Part shown: positions 51,343 to 64,000 of the stretch, piece by piece
Numbering within the stretch: the first letter of the stretch is position 1
How the letters are laid out: each line of letters begins with the position of its first letter
Source of the DNA: Pipra filicauda
Lineage: Eukaryota > Chordata > Aves > Passeriformes > Pipridae
Assembly (NCBI RefSeq): GCF_003945595.2
Contig: NW_024103862.1
Location: 1 to 64,000 of the forward strand
DNA length: 64,000 nucleotides
Reading direction: 5' to 3'
The notes under the pieces: generated by a model
Told to the model about the DNA's origin: nothing
Database searches by the model: none
The model's input: the letters and a program-made list of their open reading frames with translations, nothing else
Program-made: the position numbers and the translations under genes

Positions 51343-51894
51343 TGTATTGGGTCTGGCTGAGATGGAATTCATATCCCCATAGCAGCTCTCACAGTGCTGT
51401 GTTTTACATTGTTAGCTAGAAAGGCTTTTATAACATACTGGTGGTGTAGCTATGCTGAGCAGTGCTGACACAGGATCAGCACTGTCTCTCCAACATTCCT
51501 TCCCCATCAAGGGCATGATCCTGAGAAGGGGCACAAGTAGGCCATCTGACCCAAACTAACCAAGGGGATATTCCATACCATATGATGTCAACTCAGATAT
51601 AAAAGCTAAGGGAAAGAGGAGGAAGTGGCAGCAGTCGTTGTTTACAGTGTTTGCCTGCTGAAGCTCTGCTTCCCAGGAAGTTGCTGGACATTGCCTACTA
51701 GTGGGAAGTAGAGAATTATCCTTGTTATTTTCTGCTTTGCTTTTGCTCGTGCAAACTTACTCTTTTGCTTTATAAACTGCCTTATCTCAACCTACGAGTC
51801 CTTTTCCGTCTTATTCTCTCTCTCCTATCCAGTTGGGATGGGGAGTAATAGAGTGGCTGGGTGGGCACCTGGAGTCCAGCCAAGATGAACCACG
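51343..51894 (+). mobile_element. Complete solo LTR, ERVL-like, with 5-bp target duplication
   Basis: An LTR of 552 bp starting TGTATTGGGTCTGGCTGAGA and ending GCCAAGATGAACCACG. In order it shows the CATAGCAGCTCTCACAGTGC block, GGGATATTCCATACCATATG, a TATAAAA box at 51598-51604, the GAAGCTCTGCTTCCCAGGAA block, TTTTGCTTTATAAACTGCC near the poly(A) region, CTCAACCTACGAGTCC, and the closing GCTGGGTGGGCACCTGG motif. CTTAG at 51338-51342 is repeated directly after the element at 51895-51899, as expected of an integrase-made insertion. No internal retroviral genes remain. It lies in the same orientation as NKAIN3. Confidence 0.9.
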
Positions 51895-54800
51895 CTTAGA
51901 TACTGTGATGTTCTCCAGAACTTATTTTTAGTATCAAAAAATTCCTGCTCAGGTTCTCTGTCTTGTAAATAGTTGCAAAGTACTTTCTAGTATAGTCACT
52001 CAATCAAAACCTCTCCAGTTTTGCAGCCTATTGGTCTGGATAAGTCCATGGTATAAAGAAGTCATTGCAGGTAGTGAGTTGTTCAAGAACTGCCAGAACA
52101 GAAAAAGTGAATTTTAATTTCTTTTGCTAAAAGCCTATATGCTCTACAGGTAAGATAACTCTCTGAAAAAATTTTCACTGAAAGTTTCAATCCTAAACTT
52201 CCTTATATGTTACCAGGAAATCAAATTATTCTTTTTAAGGATATGACATCCCTACATTTTGCATAAATTATTCTGCATAAGGAATTGTACATAAAACTAA
52301 AGACAACTCTAGTTTGAATAACTCTCTGGGGAGGAAGAAAGCCAGTCAGCCTAAAATTGCATTGTCTGGAATATTATGGATATGGTGTCCGAGTGAGTAA
52401 AACCAGAAATTAGTGGTATTGACAGAAGGCTCTTTTCTTTGACATTGCTCTGTCCGTACACCAGACTGTTCTTTCCTAACAGATGGACACAAAGAAGAGC
52501 GTCTTGTAGTGCTGCTTACTTGGAAAATTATTTGACCAGTATAATTCAGACACATGAAACCATCAAATCAGAAAGTGATCATAAACACTGAAGAACATTT
52601 GAGGGAGGTGCACTGTAACTTGAAAGTTAGACGTTTTCAGAAGAATGTCTTGGGGAAAGAGTCTGAGATAGTATTGTATATAAAAAAGGAAATGATGCAG
52701 ACCACTAGGATCTGAATTAAGTGTACAAATGCACTGGAGAAGATTCAGAGAGAGTTCTGTTCACATGTATGATCCAGAGATGCCTAGGAGCTGATGAGCA
52801 TTTGTGTTATAGGCAGGGGGTAACGAGGCAATGGAAATGTGTGGCAAACCTAGCAGAGATAAGAGTAAAATAAAGTGGGCCTCCTTGTAAACCAGACAAG
52901 CTACAGTTGTTGCAGTCAGGTGACAGTTTGATCTTCTGAAAACTCAGGCATTGCCACTCCTATTACTTCAGCCATACTGGTGAAAGGTTTCAATGAGTAT
53001 GCATCCTGGGGAACACATCTTAGCTACTGACAGTGTATTTTAGTTTGTTTATATGGAATTAATGGATACTCTTGATGTATTATGACAGAGAATTCAAGGT
53101 TTCATACATACTCTCTTGGTATCAGTACCAATGTGTTTCAGTATTCACTTATAGAGCTAGCCTGGGATTCCAGTACCTTCTTCAGTTGTGCAGGTGGAGT
53201 TGCCTTTGGAGTTCTGTTTTTGTGAAGTATTTGGGGGAGGCGTGGGGGGAAGCAAGTGATGAGACAGGCAAAAAAGGCAAACATCAAGGAAGAAATCAGT
53301 CCTCTTTCCTCTTATGCTTGAACAACTTTGTAGGAAGAAGACACTAAACCAATAAGGTTCTAACAAAGTGAGTAGTAGAGACTGGGATATTTCATTACAA
53401 ATAAGTTCTTTAGAATACTCATCAAAAACTAGAGGGAAAAATAGGATGAACGGAAATATCCTTCTGTAAGTAAAAGTCTAGCTTCAGAGGGGATCTGGAT
53501 TACTCATCATACCAGGCTAGAAGGGGTGTTGAAAAAATGTCAGTTAACATGTGAGGTCTGTAGTGATAAAGAGCTATATTTTTCGTCCCTAGCTGATATT
53601 TTAGTCACTTCCTCACTAGCAAAAAGTCCCTAGTCTCCCTAGTCTCTGATTTATTGAAAAGACACAACTTTATAGCACGCTTTCTTGCTATGACATTTTA
53701 CTGATACATCTTTGATTTATAATTCAGTTCCAGTGCTCCAAATGTATACATGCATATACACAGAAAGGCTCCTTTTCCCACTTGCTTTATTAAAATCTCT
53801 CTTTTAACTTTAGTGAGATGGGTGAACAGTCCACATAGTTCTCTTTTCTTTGGTGGAACATTAGTCAAGTCTGCCTGGATGAGACCTTGTGACAACACAG
53901 TGACCGTACTGCTAATGGTCATACAGGGTTTTGCTGTTGTTAAATCTGCTGCCTCACATGTAAGTACGGGAATTCACCTCGCTGGGTGCTAATATGAGTT
54001 ATGCAGTCTCCTGGGGAATTCAGTCATGTTCATTTGTGGATAAGCAAGGCAAGTGTAAATTTTGCCTAAAGTTGTCATAGAACTGTTGTTTTATTCCTTG
54101 CATTTCAAATCAGCCTACTTTCATCTTTGGTTTGTCTCAATGGCAAACTTCACTCAGTTTTTCTCAAATAGGAAAGTGATGACAGTTCTTTAGTAAATTA
54201 CTGTTATTCTCTCCCTTTTTAACTTCCAGGATTAAGAATAGAAAATATTAGAACTTCATGAGAGGAATTAAAAAGTGAAGTGGTGAGTGAATACAGATTA
54301 GTGTTAGTCCACTATTCTGGTGTTACCTGAGTTATTTTATAAGTCAGATCAATATTATATAAACTAGTTCCAAGTGACCTGTGAAATCTTCTATCAGCTT
54401 TTGATTTTCCACAGGTATTGAAAGGTGGCTTTATACTGTGTATGCAATAGTAAGTATTTTACCTACCAGACCTCAAGAATGGAATATATATGCGCTAAAA
54501 GTTATTTGCAAAGTCATAAGACCTGGCCTGATAACAGAAGCATTACTTTGAATTATGACAAAGAAACACAGTTCCTTTGCTCAGATTCTCTTTAAAAAAA
54601 ATCACGAAACCACTTTCTCATTGAGAAGTGACTGAATTCAGACTTCTAGCTCTTTCAAACTGTTTTAATCAAGCTCTGTTTCCAGTGTTGAATCTAAAAA
54701 AAGTAGGCTGCCAAATTAATTTTTGTAAACAGATTTTAGAATTAGTATTAAATACTTTGTTCTCATGTGTGAGATCCTTTGTCTCTCTGATGCTCTACAA

Positions 54801-56680
54801 ATGCAAGTCTCTCCAAGTAACCATCCCTGGTCTGTTTGCTGTTGGTCTCCATCTCACCTTTTGCAATGCCTTATGCAGTTCTTGACCAACTGATATTAAG
54901 AAACATAAGATATTTAAACACATGGTTACAAGTACCAAATAACACCACAAAAAAGCAATAAGCTTGAAACAATATTAAATTACTACTGTACTTCTTGCGC
55001 TGTCTCAAGTATACATATTTAACTTAAAAAGAATTTGTTTGAAAACTGTTTATTTAGAAGAACTTGGTTAAAAAAAGTTAATTGCAGCATTGTGACTAAA
55101 TGTATCCTAACAATACAGTTGATGATTCTTTTATGTTTCTCAGTTTATACATGCACTGTGTCTGGTTTTGATCTAAATTTGGGGAAGGTGTAGTCAACTT
55201 TTAGTGTGAATTTAGTATGTTTTTAAAGTAACTTGGAATCCCCAGCTTCAAAATATGCTGTAAAAAAAAAAACAATCCTGCAGAGAAGTTTTTTTTCTTT
55301 TAGTTTCATTACCATTTGGAATGAAAACATGTCAAAACAATATAATCAAAACAATAATAAATCATGAGTGAAACTTTAATAATTACTGACTTGTTTGAAG
55401 ATCCCTGGTTTTTTTGGATGTAATTAAGCAACTGAGCAGCATCTCATGGTATTCTCTATCAATGGAATATCTAAGTGATGTTTTACAATGGGGGCACATA
55501 ATTTACAGCTTCTTGTTACTGTCAGTTTCTGACTCTTTAACTTGTTTTAGCTTTGTTTTTTTAGTGAATGTAAGGAGGATCTTATTTTATCTCCTTCCAT
55601 AAAAAGAGCAATAATGGAACAAGTGACTTTATGGAAAACTCAGCTTTGTACAAACTGCTTTCTGCTATCTGTAGGTTTCTGTTTGAGTATGTCATGCAAT
55701 ATCTTCCCCTAGAATCTCTGAGTGCTCTCAACCCTGGAATTTTATCATCATTTTTTGTATTGGAAAGTGTAAGCTGCTTTGGCATCTTTCTGTCAAATAT
55801 CTTTGAGAGGCATGAGTCATCTGTGGTCAATTCACCAGGGAAAATGCTTTTTGATGAACAAAGAAGGTAAAAAATTGCTGAAAAAGACAAAAAAGCATAT
55901 TTTTAATTTCAGTAGTTTGGGATTACAAGATCTCTACAAAAATAACCAAGTTTTACAGAAAATTTTTAGGATATGTTTTAATAAAATAATGAAGTAATTC
56001 TGTCATGTGCTGCCTTTGAGTATATTGTGTGAACTCAGGAGTTCTGCTATGAAAGTGGAAGAGACTACTATGAATGAAAAGCAGGATGTGCTGGGAATTG
56101 TTGACTCCACATGAGGGTGGACAAAAGATGTGGTTTGAATTTAGTTTGTTATTCTCTTGATCAAAACTTCCATTGCTCATTCTATCCAATCTTAATCTTT
56201 GTACACAATATAGGAGCATGTGACTAAAGATAGGGAGAACACTATAATTTCAACATATTAATTGTTTTTGCAAGTGTCATATAGTACTTCTGTGTGAAGT
56301 ATATTGCATAGCAAATTTAAAGAAATAATATTGGCATTTTCTACATAAATATCAAGCCTTATATTACATTCTGGAGAGGAGAGAAAGATCAAGAAGATGC
56401 ATACGCAGAATTCCTGATTAAAGTTATGTTTCAGTTGCAAGAGGCTTGCAAAGGGTTAAGGGACCATGAGCTCAAGCTTTCAAGATGATGTTCTCTAGAG
56501 ACCGTTCTTGACCATAATGTGATTCCTGACCTTTAGTTATCCCAAATCATGTCAACAATTTTTTACTAGAGTTAGTGGGTTTGGGGGGTATAATTCATTA
56601 ATTTTATACAATAATGATAAATTAGTGTTTGAGGGGTTAATGCTTATTTTTATATAAAAACTTTTAATGCTTACTTTTAG

Positions 56681-56930
56681 ATTAGAATGGAATGGAATAT
56701 TTCAGTTGGAAAGGACCTACAACAACCGCCTAGTCTAACTCCTTGACCAATTCAGGGCTGACCAAAAGTTGAAACTTGTTGTTAATGGCATTGTTGAAAA
56801 AGCATCTTAAATACTCACTTGGGTCATCAACCCCCTCTCTAGTGTGGTCCCAGTGTTTGAGCACACTCTCAATAAAGAAATACTTCTTAATGGCAAGTTC
56901 CAACCTCCTCGGCACAGCTTTGAACTACTA
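56681..56930 (-). mobile_element. CR1 LINE fragment, antisense (older subfamily)
   Basis: A 250-bp reverse-oriented CR1 3'-UTR. Blocks in order: ATTAGAATGGAATGG (eroded terminal repeats), TTTCAGTTGGAAAGGACCTA, CCAATTCAGGGCTGACCAAA, CTTAAATACTCACTTGGG, GTGTTTGAGCACACTCTCAA and TAAAGAAATACTTCTTAATG. It belongs to a different CR1 subfamily from the copies at 32687 and 42900, because its 3'-UTR blocks differ. A CAA-rich simple stretch follows on its right. Confidence 0.88.
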
Positions 56931-57005
56931 CTAATAAAACAACAACAACAAATTAAGGAAACAAAATACCACTGAAACAACAAAACAAACAAACAAAAGA
57001 AAGAG
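56931..57005. repeat. (CAA)n/A-rich simple sequence
   Basis: AATAAAACAACAACAACAAA and later AAACAAACAAACAAAAGAAA surround a short unique stretch. It directly borders the 5'-truncated end of the CR1 at 56681. Confidence 0.75.
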
Positions 57006-57624
57006 CCCTGATTGATTTTCCATCATTAAATTCACTAGTATCAATGGAACGACGTGCCCTCACTTCACAGACACATGTATGTATATGAAACATAGAGGGA
57101 AAGTTTACCTGAAATTTGGTCTCACTTATATTTACTGTATCAAAACTAGCCATTTTGGGTATGACTAATTGAGAGTAAGAAACTGCTAGATTGTTCGTAG
57201 TCTTCATTAAAAAAAATCTGTTGGTTCTACATTTTTTTAGCAAGTCTTACTAAAGCAGATGTTTTTGTTGCTTTTCCGGATTTTTTCCTTCTTGTTTCTG
57301 GTAACTTGAAGTTCAAGAAAGCTCATTTAGTTTTATAAAACAGTTGAGATTTTCTTATTTTATTCAAACCAATTTGCCCATTCATACTGCCTTCTAGATT
57401 GGTGTTATTAGAAGAACCTGTGCATTATTTTCTTGTTTTAGGAAGCTCTCGTTTTAGACTTCTTCTGGTAAGCTTGGTGTGACAGATCTCCCCTTTCATG
57501 GGCAGTTGAGTATACAAGCAGGTTCTGTAGAGTTGCAGACTTCTGCGCCACTCAAATGGGGGTAAAGAAAAAGGCTGTTTCTAGTTTTTACGTGTTTGAT
57601 TGTCTGAAAGTAAAACTCCCTCAT

Positions 57625-57822
57625 CTCTAAGAAGGATCTAGAGAAGATCTGGAAAGGCTGGGTCGATATGCCAAGCCCAGTTGTATGAGGTTCAATAAAA
57701 TGAAGTGCCAGGTCCTGCCCTTGGGTCACAACAACCCCATGCTACACTACAGGCTTGGGGCAGAGAGGCTAGAAAGCTGCATGATGGAAAAGGATATGGG
57801 AGTGTTGGAGAGGGTTGTCATG
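57625..57822 (+). mobile_element. CR1 LINE ORF2 fragment, sense
   Basis: About 200 bp of the CR1 reverse-transcriptase ORF near its C-terminus: GATCTGGAAAGGCTGGGTCG, TTGTATGAGGTTCAATAAAA, TCCTGCCCTTGGGTCACAAC, AACCCCATGCTACACTACAG, GAAAGCTGCATGATGG. Translation gives [18 protein letters not shown] and then [11 protein letters not shown], matching the known ORF2 pattern. Both ends are broken, so it is a fragment with neither tail nor 5' part. Confidence 0.88.
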
Positions 57823-58197
57823 CAAACTTAAAGAACTTCTACTTTCCTGATTCACACATCTCTATTTGAATCATGACTTTTACATTTATTGCCATTCAAG
57901 CCAAGTGTATGTGTCTTTTATATCAGGAAGTGTTATACATAACATGTAAAGTCTCTTCTGGGGCACACTAAGCATCAGCCCTACTACTGCTAGAGCTGGC
58001 AGAGTGAAAAATATAATTTTAGTTTTCCTAAGGCCTGACCATTTCCCAGTCATCAAGATTCTGACACACCTTTTCTATACTGAAATTATGGATATATCAA
58101 ACTGTGGTCTTAGAAAGGCTGAAATTTACATACTTTTTTCAGGTCAATGATTAAAGTAATGAAAGGTGCAAGTTAGTCATTTGATAAGCACAAGATA

Positions 58198-58223
58198 CAT
58201 TTACCTGAAAGGTCAGGTAAATG
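58198..58223. repeat. Perfect 11-bp stem, 4-nt loop hairpin
   Basis: CATTTACCTGA at 58198-58208 and TCAGGTAAATG at 58213-58223 are exact reverse complements around the loop AAGG. There is no following T run, and no flanking extension that would suggest a microRNA precursor. Confidence 0.85.
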
Positions 58224-59293
58224 AAGGAGCTGGTGCAGAAAGCTGTGAGGTTGGGCATTAATTCCAGTGAGTTTCTTGGTATTGATTACACAGATTACCA
58301 GTGCTCATTTGCAGGCCAGAAGGCAAACATGTCTCTTTGCAGGCCGTTTGTCTCCTTTTGTTTCTTAATTAATATAACAGATTTGAAAACCTGTAGTAAT
58401 GAAATTGGCCCGTTAATTAGGCCAGTCTTTAGCAGTAAGGTTTTGATGCCTTAGTTTTTTTCCAGCACAGTTAACAGCAGTCTTGTTAAAATCTTTGCTT
58501 GTTTTTCTTTTGCAAAATTGATTATCACTGAAATAGTTATAATGATGTGAGGAATAAACACATTCTCTGCTCAGTAACCATTTTAGTGTTAGATTTTAGA
58601 GAAAATCACTGATTTTAAAATTTCACTTTTTCTCTGGATATCTTAAACCTACTGCTTTTACACAATTACGTTAATATCTTAGATGGGGAAAAATGTGGGT
58701 TTTTTCCTTTATTTTAAACATCTGGGAGTATTTTGAGAAACATAAAATATTATATTGCAATATTTTGATGCAGCTTTCCTTGGCACAGTCAGCTTTCTCT
58801 GATGATTGTACAGTGTTTTTCCAGAGCAATGGAAGAGATGCTTTATTATTTTTATGAGTAAAAAAAAAAAAAATAAGGCATAGCCAAAATATGGGAGAAG
58901 GGACAAGGACACCCATGAAAGATAGACTTCTTATTGAGTGTTTTGTAAGGAAGAAGTTCTGTTTGGTCTAAATTTTCTGGTTTGACATTTACCTTTGCTT
59001 AGAACACAATAATTTAATCTTTTTATTTTCTAGTAGTTTGTGACTTCATGTTAAAAAATAAATAATATCCTTTTGTTTGGATATTCTTTAAATTCTGAAG
59101 AAGTTATCACTAGAAATCAATGATGAAATCCTATCTGTGTTGACATCTCATTCTGTGTGCTGTATACAGCCCTTGCAGTTCACACTCAGTGATGTAAGCT
59201 TTCATTGCCTCCTCGTATTCACATCCATTAGGTCACTAAAATGAGTATTGCTTTATTTTAGCACATTTTTTTTTTTGTAGTGAATTATATTTA

Positions 59294-59356
59294 CATCATA
59301 GAATCATCATAGAATCAACCAGGTTGGAAAAGAACTCTGACATCGTCAAGTCTGAA
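59294..59356 (-). mobile_element. CR1 LINE 3' end, antisense, very short
   Basis: Terminal repeats CATAGAATCATCATAGAATC followed by AACCAGGTTGGAAAAGAACT and CATCGTCAAGTCTGAAAAG. Only about 60 bp were inserted. It is an extreme 5' truncation with a well-kept tail. Confidence 0.85.
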
Positions 59357-62300
59357 AAGATGAGAAGCGTAAGTCAGACAACAGGAGTAGATTTATTAGA
59401 AGTATAAGTGATCCCTCTACAGTGTTAAGTCAGAAAATGTTTTCACATCATGAAATATTTCATGTTTTTAATCTCCCCTAGGAGAGGTGAATGCAGACAA
59501 GTTCACTAGGTATAATTGTTCACATACACAGGCAAAGGAAGCATTTTTTAAAATTATCCTCTTTTTTTCCCCTCTTTGTATGCTATTGTGATCTTCCTTT
59601 AGGAAATATGCACAATACTGTTCCTTTAAGGTAACTGAAAGAGATAGAAATACTCAGAATAAAGGAATTTGTTAGAAAATACTTTTGTGAAATCTATGAG
59701 TAATTTTTCAGAGCCTATGACCCTAGGTATATTTAAAGATAAATATTACATATACCAACTCGAGCAATGAAATAAGCTCCTTATTGTTTCTTTGAACAGC
59801 TAAAGAATATGTTTCCATACTTTGCTCACATTTTCTGAAACGCATTGTAATCAGGAAGAAAAATTGAATATATAAGCTCCCTCAAGCCTAAGATTTAAAT
59901 TGTTTTAAAACTCCTATAGCAGAAATTGCACACTAATTTTAACTATAATGATTTCCACCTTTCTGTTGTACATTTTACATTGCTTTTTTCCATACATTTA
60001 AACATTTCTACTGTTTGTAGAACTCATAAAACTTTCAGAAAATCTCATATTTTTCTGTCAAAATAACTTTGAAAATTGAAAGTTTTATCTCAGTGGCATT
60101 GCTCTTACCATTTTTAATACATTTTTACAGTGTTCACAGTTTCTATATTTGCTCCATTATTTTTTCCTCAAGGTTTTCAGAAGATTTTCTTCCCCTTTTC
60201 AGACACACTATAAATCTTGCGTATCAGCTGTTTGTGGCCTGAGCAATGAGAGACACATCCAGTTCGTATTTCCTAGGCCAGCCAAGTGAAGCAAATATCT
60301 TAGAGTAGAAAAGAAAATAATTCAGGAGCAAGTAGTGTCCAATGGTTCATCCTGTTAAAGCTATTTCCATTTTGTGAGCTAACGAGTAAAAGGGGGCTTA
60401 AGAAAAGTGAACATAAAAGACACTTAGTCACCAGGTGCAGTCTTTTGAATAACCAACAGTCCTGTCATATTATTTCTTTCATAAAGTAATCAATTTATTA
60501 CGTATCATGTGATTGTGTGTACACTGTTTTTTTATTTTGCCATATCACAGCATACACAGATGTTATGATCCATGTACCACATAATCATTTGCAGGTATGA
60601 ATTTTGGATTTGGTAGATAACATGATGGACTTCTCTTGATCCTAAGTATTTTTTATATTCTTAAGAAAACCCTTTAATCATCTTGTCTCTTTTTTTCCTC
60701 TTTCTCTCACTTCAGCTTTGTAACTGCACAGAGACTCTTACCCAAGGTCTCTGCTTTATAATTTCAGGACACAATTCCACCTAACACAGCAGAAGAGCAA
60801 GGGTGGTTTTGAACTACTTCTCTCAGACTGAAATTTTTATTTCCAGCAAAGAACCAACAGAGCATCTTAAAAAAGAAAAAAACAAACATCTGAATCCATT
60901 TTCAGATAAGCAATTGTTCACAACCATGCAAAAGGTGCTTGTAATAGTTGTGTCATTTGTTCTTAAATTTACCTATACCAAGAGTCTGTAGATAGATCTG
61001 GTAACATTACTGCTGAGCCAGGGTGATTATATTGTTTTATAAGACTATTCAAGTGTTACATTGCTGTAAAGGAAAACACTCCTTTTGTGTATTTAGAGAT
61101 AACTGTAAAAAAAAACACCAGAAAAAACTGACTTTTTTTCAGTACTTTCAGTACTGAAATAGAGCTGTTAATTACAAGCCATATCTTTGTATGAAGTGCA
61201 CCAAGTACATGACCTTATTTCTTCCCCCTGATTCTTAGCCTTGTCTCTCAATAGAAATATGGAAAGTTATAATTCATCACTTTTGGGATGAGAAATTAAA
61301 AACAAAGAGGAGTTGGCAAGTTAAGAAATAGCATAAGTGATCTTTTGATGTATGTTGGGGAAATATTAAATACACCGTTCTCTATCCTAGGGTCACACAC
61401 AATGTGCTGCCTACAAAACTTTTCAGCCTTGCTTGTGGGCATAGGAAATTAAGAACATAAAAATAAAACCCGGACTTTCAGAGGAAGTGAAGGATGATGT
61501 TGCTTACTGCTCATTTTGTGTCAGTACTGTTGCCTGTGGTCAAATATGATTAGAACCACTGTTTTCAAATATAGCTCAAAGTTATATTGTTTCATCTAGT
61601 ACATTCTGGGTTATAGCTCTATCTCTGACTTCACTGAGGAAAGGGTAAATATGGAATATAAGAATAGCTTTTCCTACTGTGTCATCATTTTTTTCAGCAT
61701 TTATGCTACAAAAATAACTGTTTCACAATAAATCAAGTTAATATTTGGAGCAATTCATTGCTCCGATAAGGGTGGCTCATAAAATATTATAAAAAATGAA
61801 ATATTTATTATGATGGGCAGAGCTTTGTATGCCTGTGAGAAGCAGCTCAGCAGATACAAAGAATACTTTCAGGGATAATTCAAGAATTTCAAACCAAGTA
61901 AATGGAAAACTAAAAATTTCCCAATGAAATAGCATCTGTACCTGAAATCTGATAGTTTTGACCCAACTGTGTTGCTGTAACATTTCAAGGAGCAATAGTC
62001 CAGGCTTGTGTCTCTAATTCTCTTTTCTCATCTGGAGATCTGAGATGGCCATATCCCATGTTGAACCATGTTCTCCATTCTTGCTGAACTCTAAGGCACT
62101 ATGATCTGTAGTCAGCTGCAGGGTATAGGAGGAACAAACTACAGTTGCCATTAACATTGAGATCATATTTCAGAATCCTTTCTTTTCCACTACAAATTGT
62201 TACCAGAAAACTGATGGTTGGAGGCGTGCGTGTGACTTTATTTCTGTTTATTTAACCTAAGATGTCACTAAACAACATGTATTTTTCATTTTCCAAAAGT

Positions 62301-64000
62301 GAACAGAGCACCCCTATTGAAATAATTTTAACAGGGTTGTTTGAACAATGTGTTTGAACAATTATCTATGCAATTCAGTTTGTAAGTTTTCTCACCTTCA
62401 AGATATTTGTTGGGTTTTTTTATTTATCCAAACTGCTAGATAAAGTAGTAAACAGTCTGTTTATTTCAGTTCTGTTGACAGCATCCCTACCTATATGGGA
62501 CTGCTTATAGAGGTGTGACTGGGTACAGAGAATCATTATTTGCTGGAACAAAGCCCAGGCATTACGGAGTCACTTTTAACACTGGGTGAGAACTAATTAA
62601 CTGCCTTTTAAAATGTCCTTTTAAATGCAGTAACTGGCACCATTCCCAATGCTGACATTAGAAAAAAAAATTATTAAAAATGTATGTACAACTCATCATC
62701 CGTATAGACACACATACTTTCACTACACTAATATAGCATTAATGTGTTAAAACTTTGTTAATTTTGATGCAAGAATAAGATGTGGTAAACATTTTCAGAC
62801 CATTTTCTGGTGTGTAGTACTGCTATACAGGAAGCAGAAGCAGCCCTTATACACTGCTCCCAACAGGTGAGATCTGAGGTGCATTAAGTAGGTGAGAAAT
62901 GTATTGTACATACTCTTATGCCAGCTAGATAAGCTTGGTTTAGCATCAAGAAGAGACTATTTTTTGCTCTGGATGGACATAGATGGCTACTGTAGCAAAT
63001 TCTAAGTTTTCATGTTTGATTTTTTCTGACAAAAGATTCATCAGCTGAAAATCATCAAGCAGCAAGAGTGACTGACCCCAAGATCCCCCAAAATCTCAGT
63101 AGTTTGGGGTTTTTTTGAGCTTTTTCCCCATTCTATATTCACAAACTGAGTGAAAATGGTGATGTGTTTGGTTTTTCTTAAGTCATCACTGGTCAGAGCA
63201 CAGAGCCATGATGTGGGAGAGAGGGGCCCATGGTCTAAACTGCTAGTGCACATATGGCACTGCCTCAGTCACCAGGACTGTCTGCAGCAAGGCAAAACTT
63301 AAAAAAGGATATTTTTAAATATTCTGTGCTTTTACACCATACAAATGTTATATAAAAAACTTCAAAGGGAACTAGTCTTTTCCTAGCGGCAGATACAAAC
63401 CCAGATTTCTGAAGAAAAGAATTGCTGCTGCACTGGACTGCTTGCTTTAGTGTGCTTTGAAAAAGATATATTGGAAGTCAAGCACCCTAGACATTGAGCA
63501 TCTATTTAGTGGGCTGGTGATGGTGGATTATGCTGTGGCATACCTGCACTATATGTCAGAGGAAGACACTCTTGTGTATCACTCAGTCAGTAAGATCTGT
63601 CTCTGAGGAATCCAAGGGAGAGGGCACTTTCAACTCTTATGAATGGGAAAGAGAGGAAAAGATAGAAGATAACATCTTTCACTCATGTTATAGATTAAAT
63701 GCCACCAGTTAAATGCCTTGCAGACTTCTTTCTCAAGCTGGGTTCAACAATCACTTCCTTAGTTGCTGGTTCTTATATATAATTTCAGCACTAAATAGAT
63801 ATATAAGGATGCTGATTGCATTTAGTGTCTCATTTGTAAGAGGGGAGAAAGCTGAAAGGGAAGGCAGAAAGATTTTCCACATCACTCCTGGATGGATGCT
63901 GTAGGTAATGAATTAAAAACACAGAAAGCAGACACTGTATGAGAGGACGGGAAGAAAACTGTTGAAGCTGGTGAAGCATGATTTTGCCTTTTCAATGAAC

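Overview
The window looks like an AT-rich stretch of bird nuclear DNA. The evidence is several CR1 LINE fragments with the avian-type 3' tail (degenerate ATTCTATGAT-like repeats), endogenous-retrovirus solo LTRs of the ERVL-like kind that are abundant in birds, a low recognisable repeat load (about 5 kb of 64 kb by my reading), and two exons of a vertebrate gene with typical GT/AG splice sites. I cannot name the species.

The only host gene I can support is NKAIN3 (sodium/potassium-transporting ATPase-interacting protein 3) on the + strand. Exon 2 lies at 24092-24229 (46 codons) and exon 3 at 33937-34017 (27 codons). Both are phase 0 at each end and are separated by a 9,707-bp intron. The first coding exon would lie upstream of base 1 and the next exon beyond base 64000. 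The window is therefore the end of intron 1 (at least 24,091 bp), exon 2, all of intron 2, exon 3, and the start of intron 3 (at least 29,983 bp). The two exons encode the segment just after the first membrane span, the second span, and the third span of this small four-pass protein.

Intron 1 (1-24091) carries a decayed non-CR1 LINE fragment at about 1550-1996 (an RTE-like reverse-transcriptase C-terminus with a C2HC finger), a CR1 scrap abutting a truncated LTR at 9648-9980, a nearly full-length solo LTR in minus orientation at 14707-15688, and purine- and T-rich simple sequence. Intron 2 (24230-33936) carries one clear antisense CR1 (32687-33212). Intron 3 (34018-64000) carries most of the CR1 fragments (34899, 42900, 46400, 56681, 57625 and 59294), a complete solo LTR with a 5-bp target duplication (51343-51894), a 110-bp T-rich tract (47540-47649), and a CpG-retaining AT-rich block around 50401-50960 that is my best candidate for a conserved non-coding element.

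Almost all open reading frames of 60-200 codons are chance frames in intron DNA or frames inside retroelements. The longest, 206 codons at 42990-43610, runs antisense through a CR1. I see no tRNA, rRNA, CRISPR array, operon or prokaryotic feature, and nothing that amounts to a new biological system. The points most worth checking are the RTE-like LINE fragment, the CpG-retaining block, and a few splice-signal oddities in the long introns.
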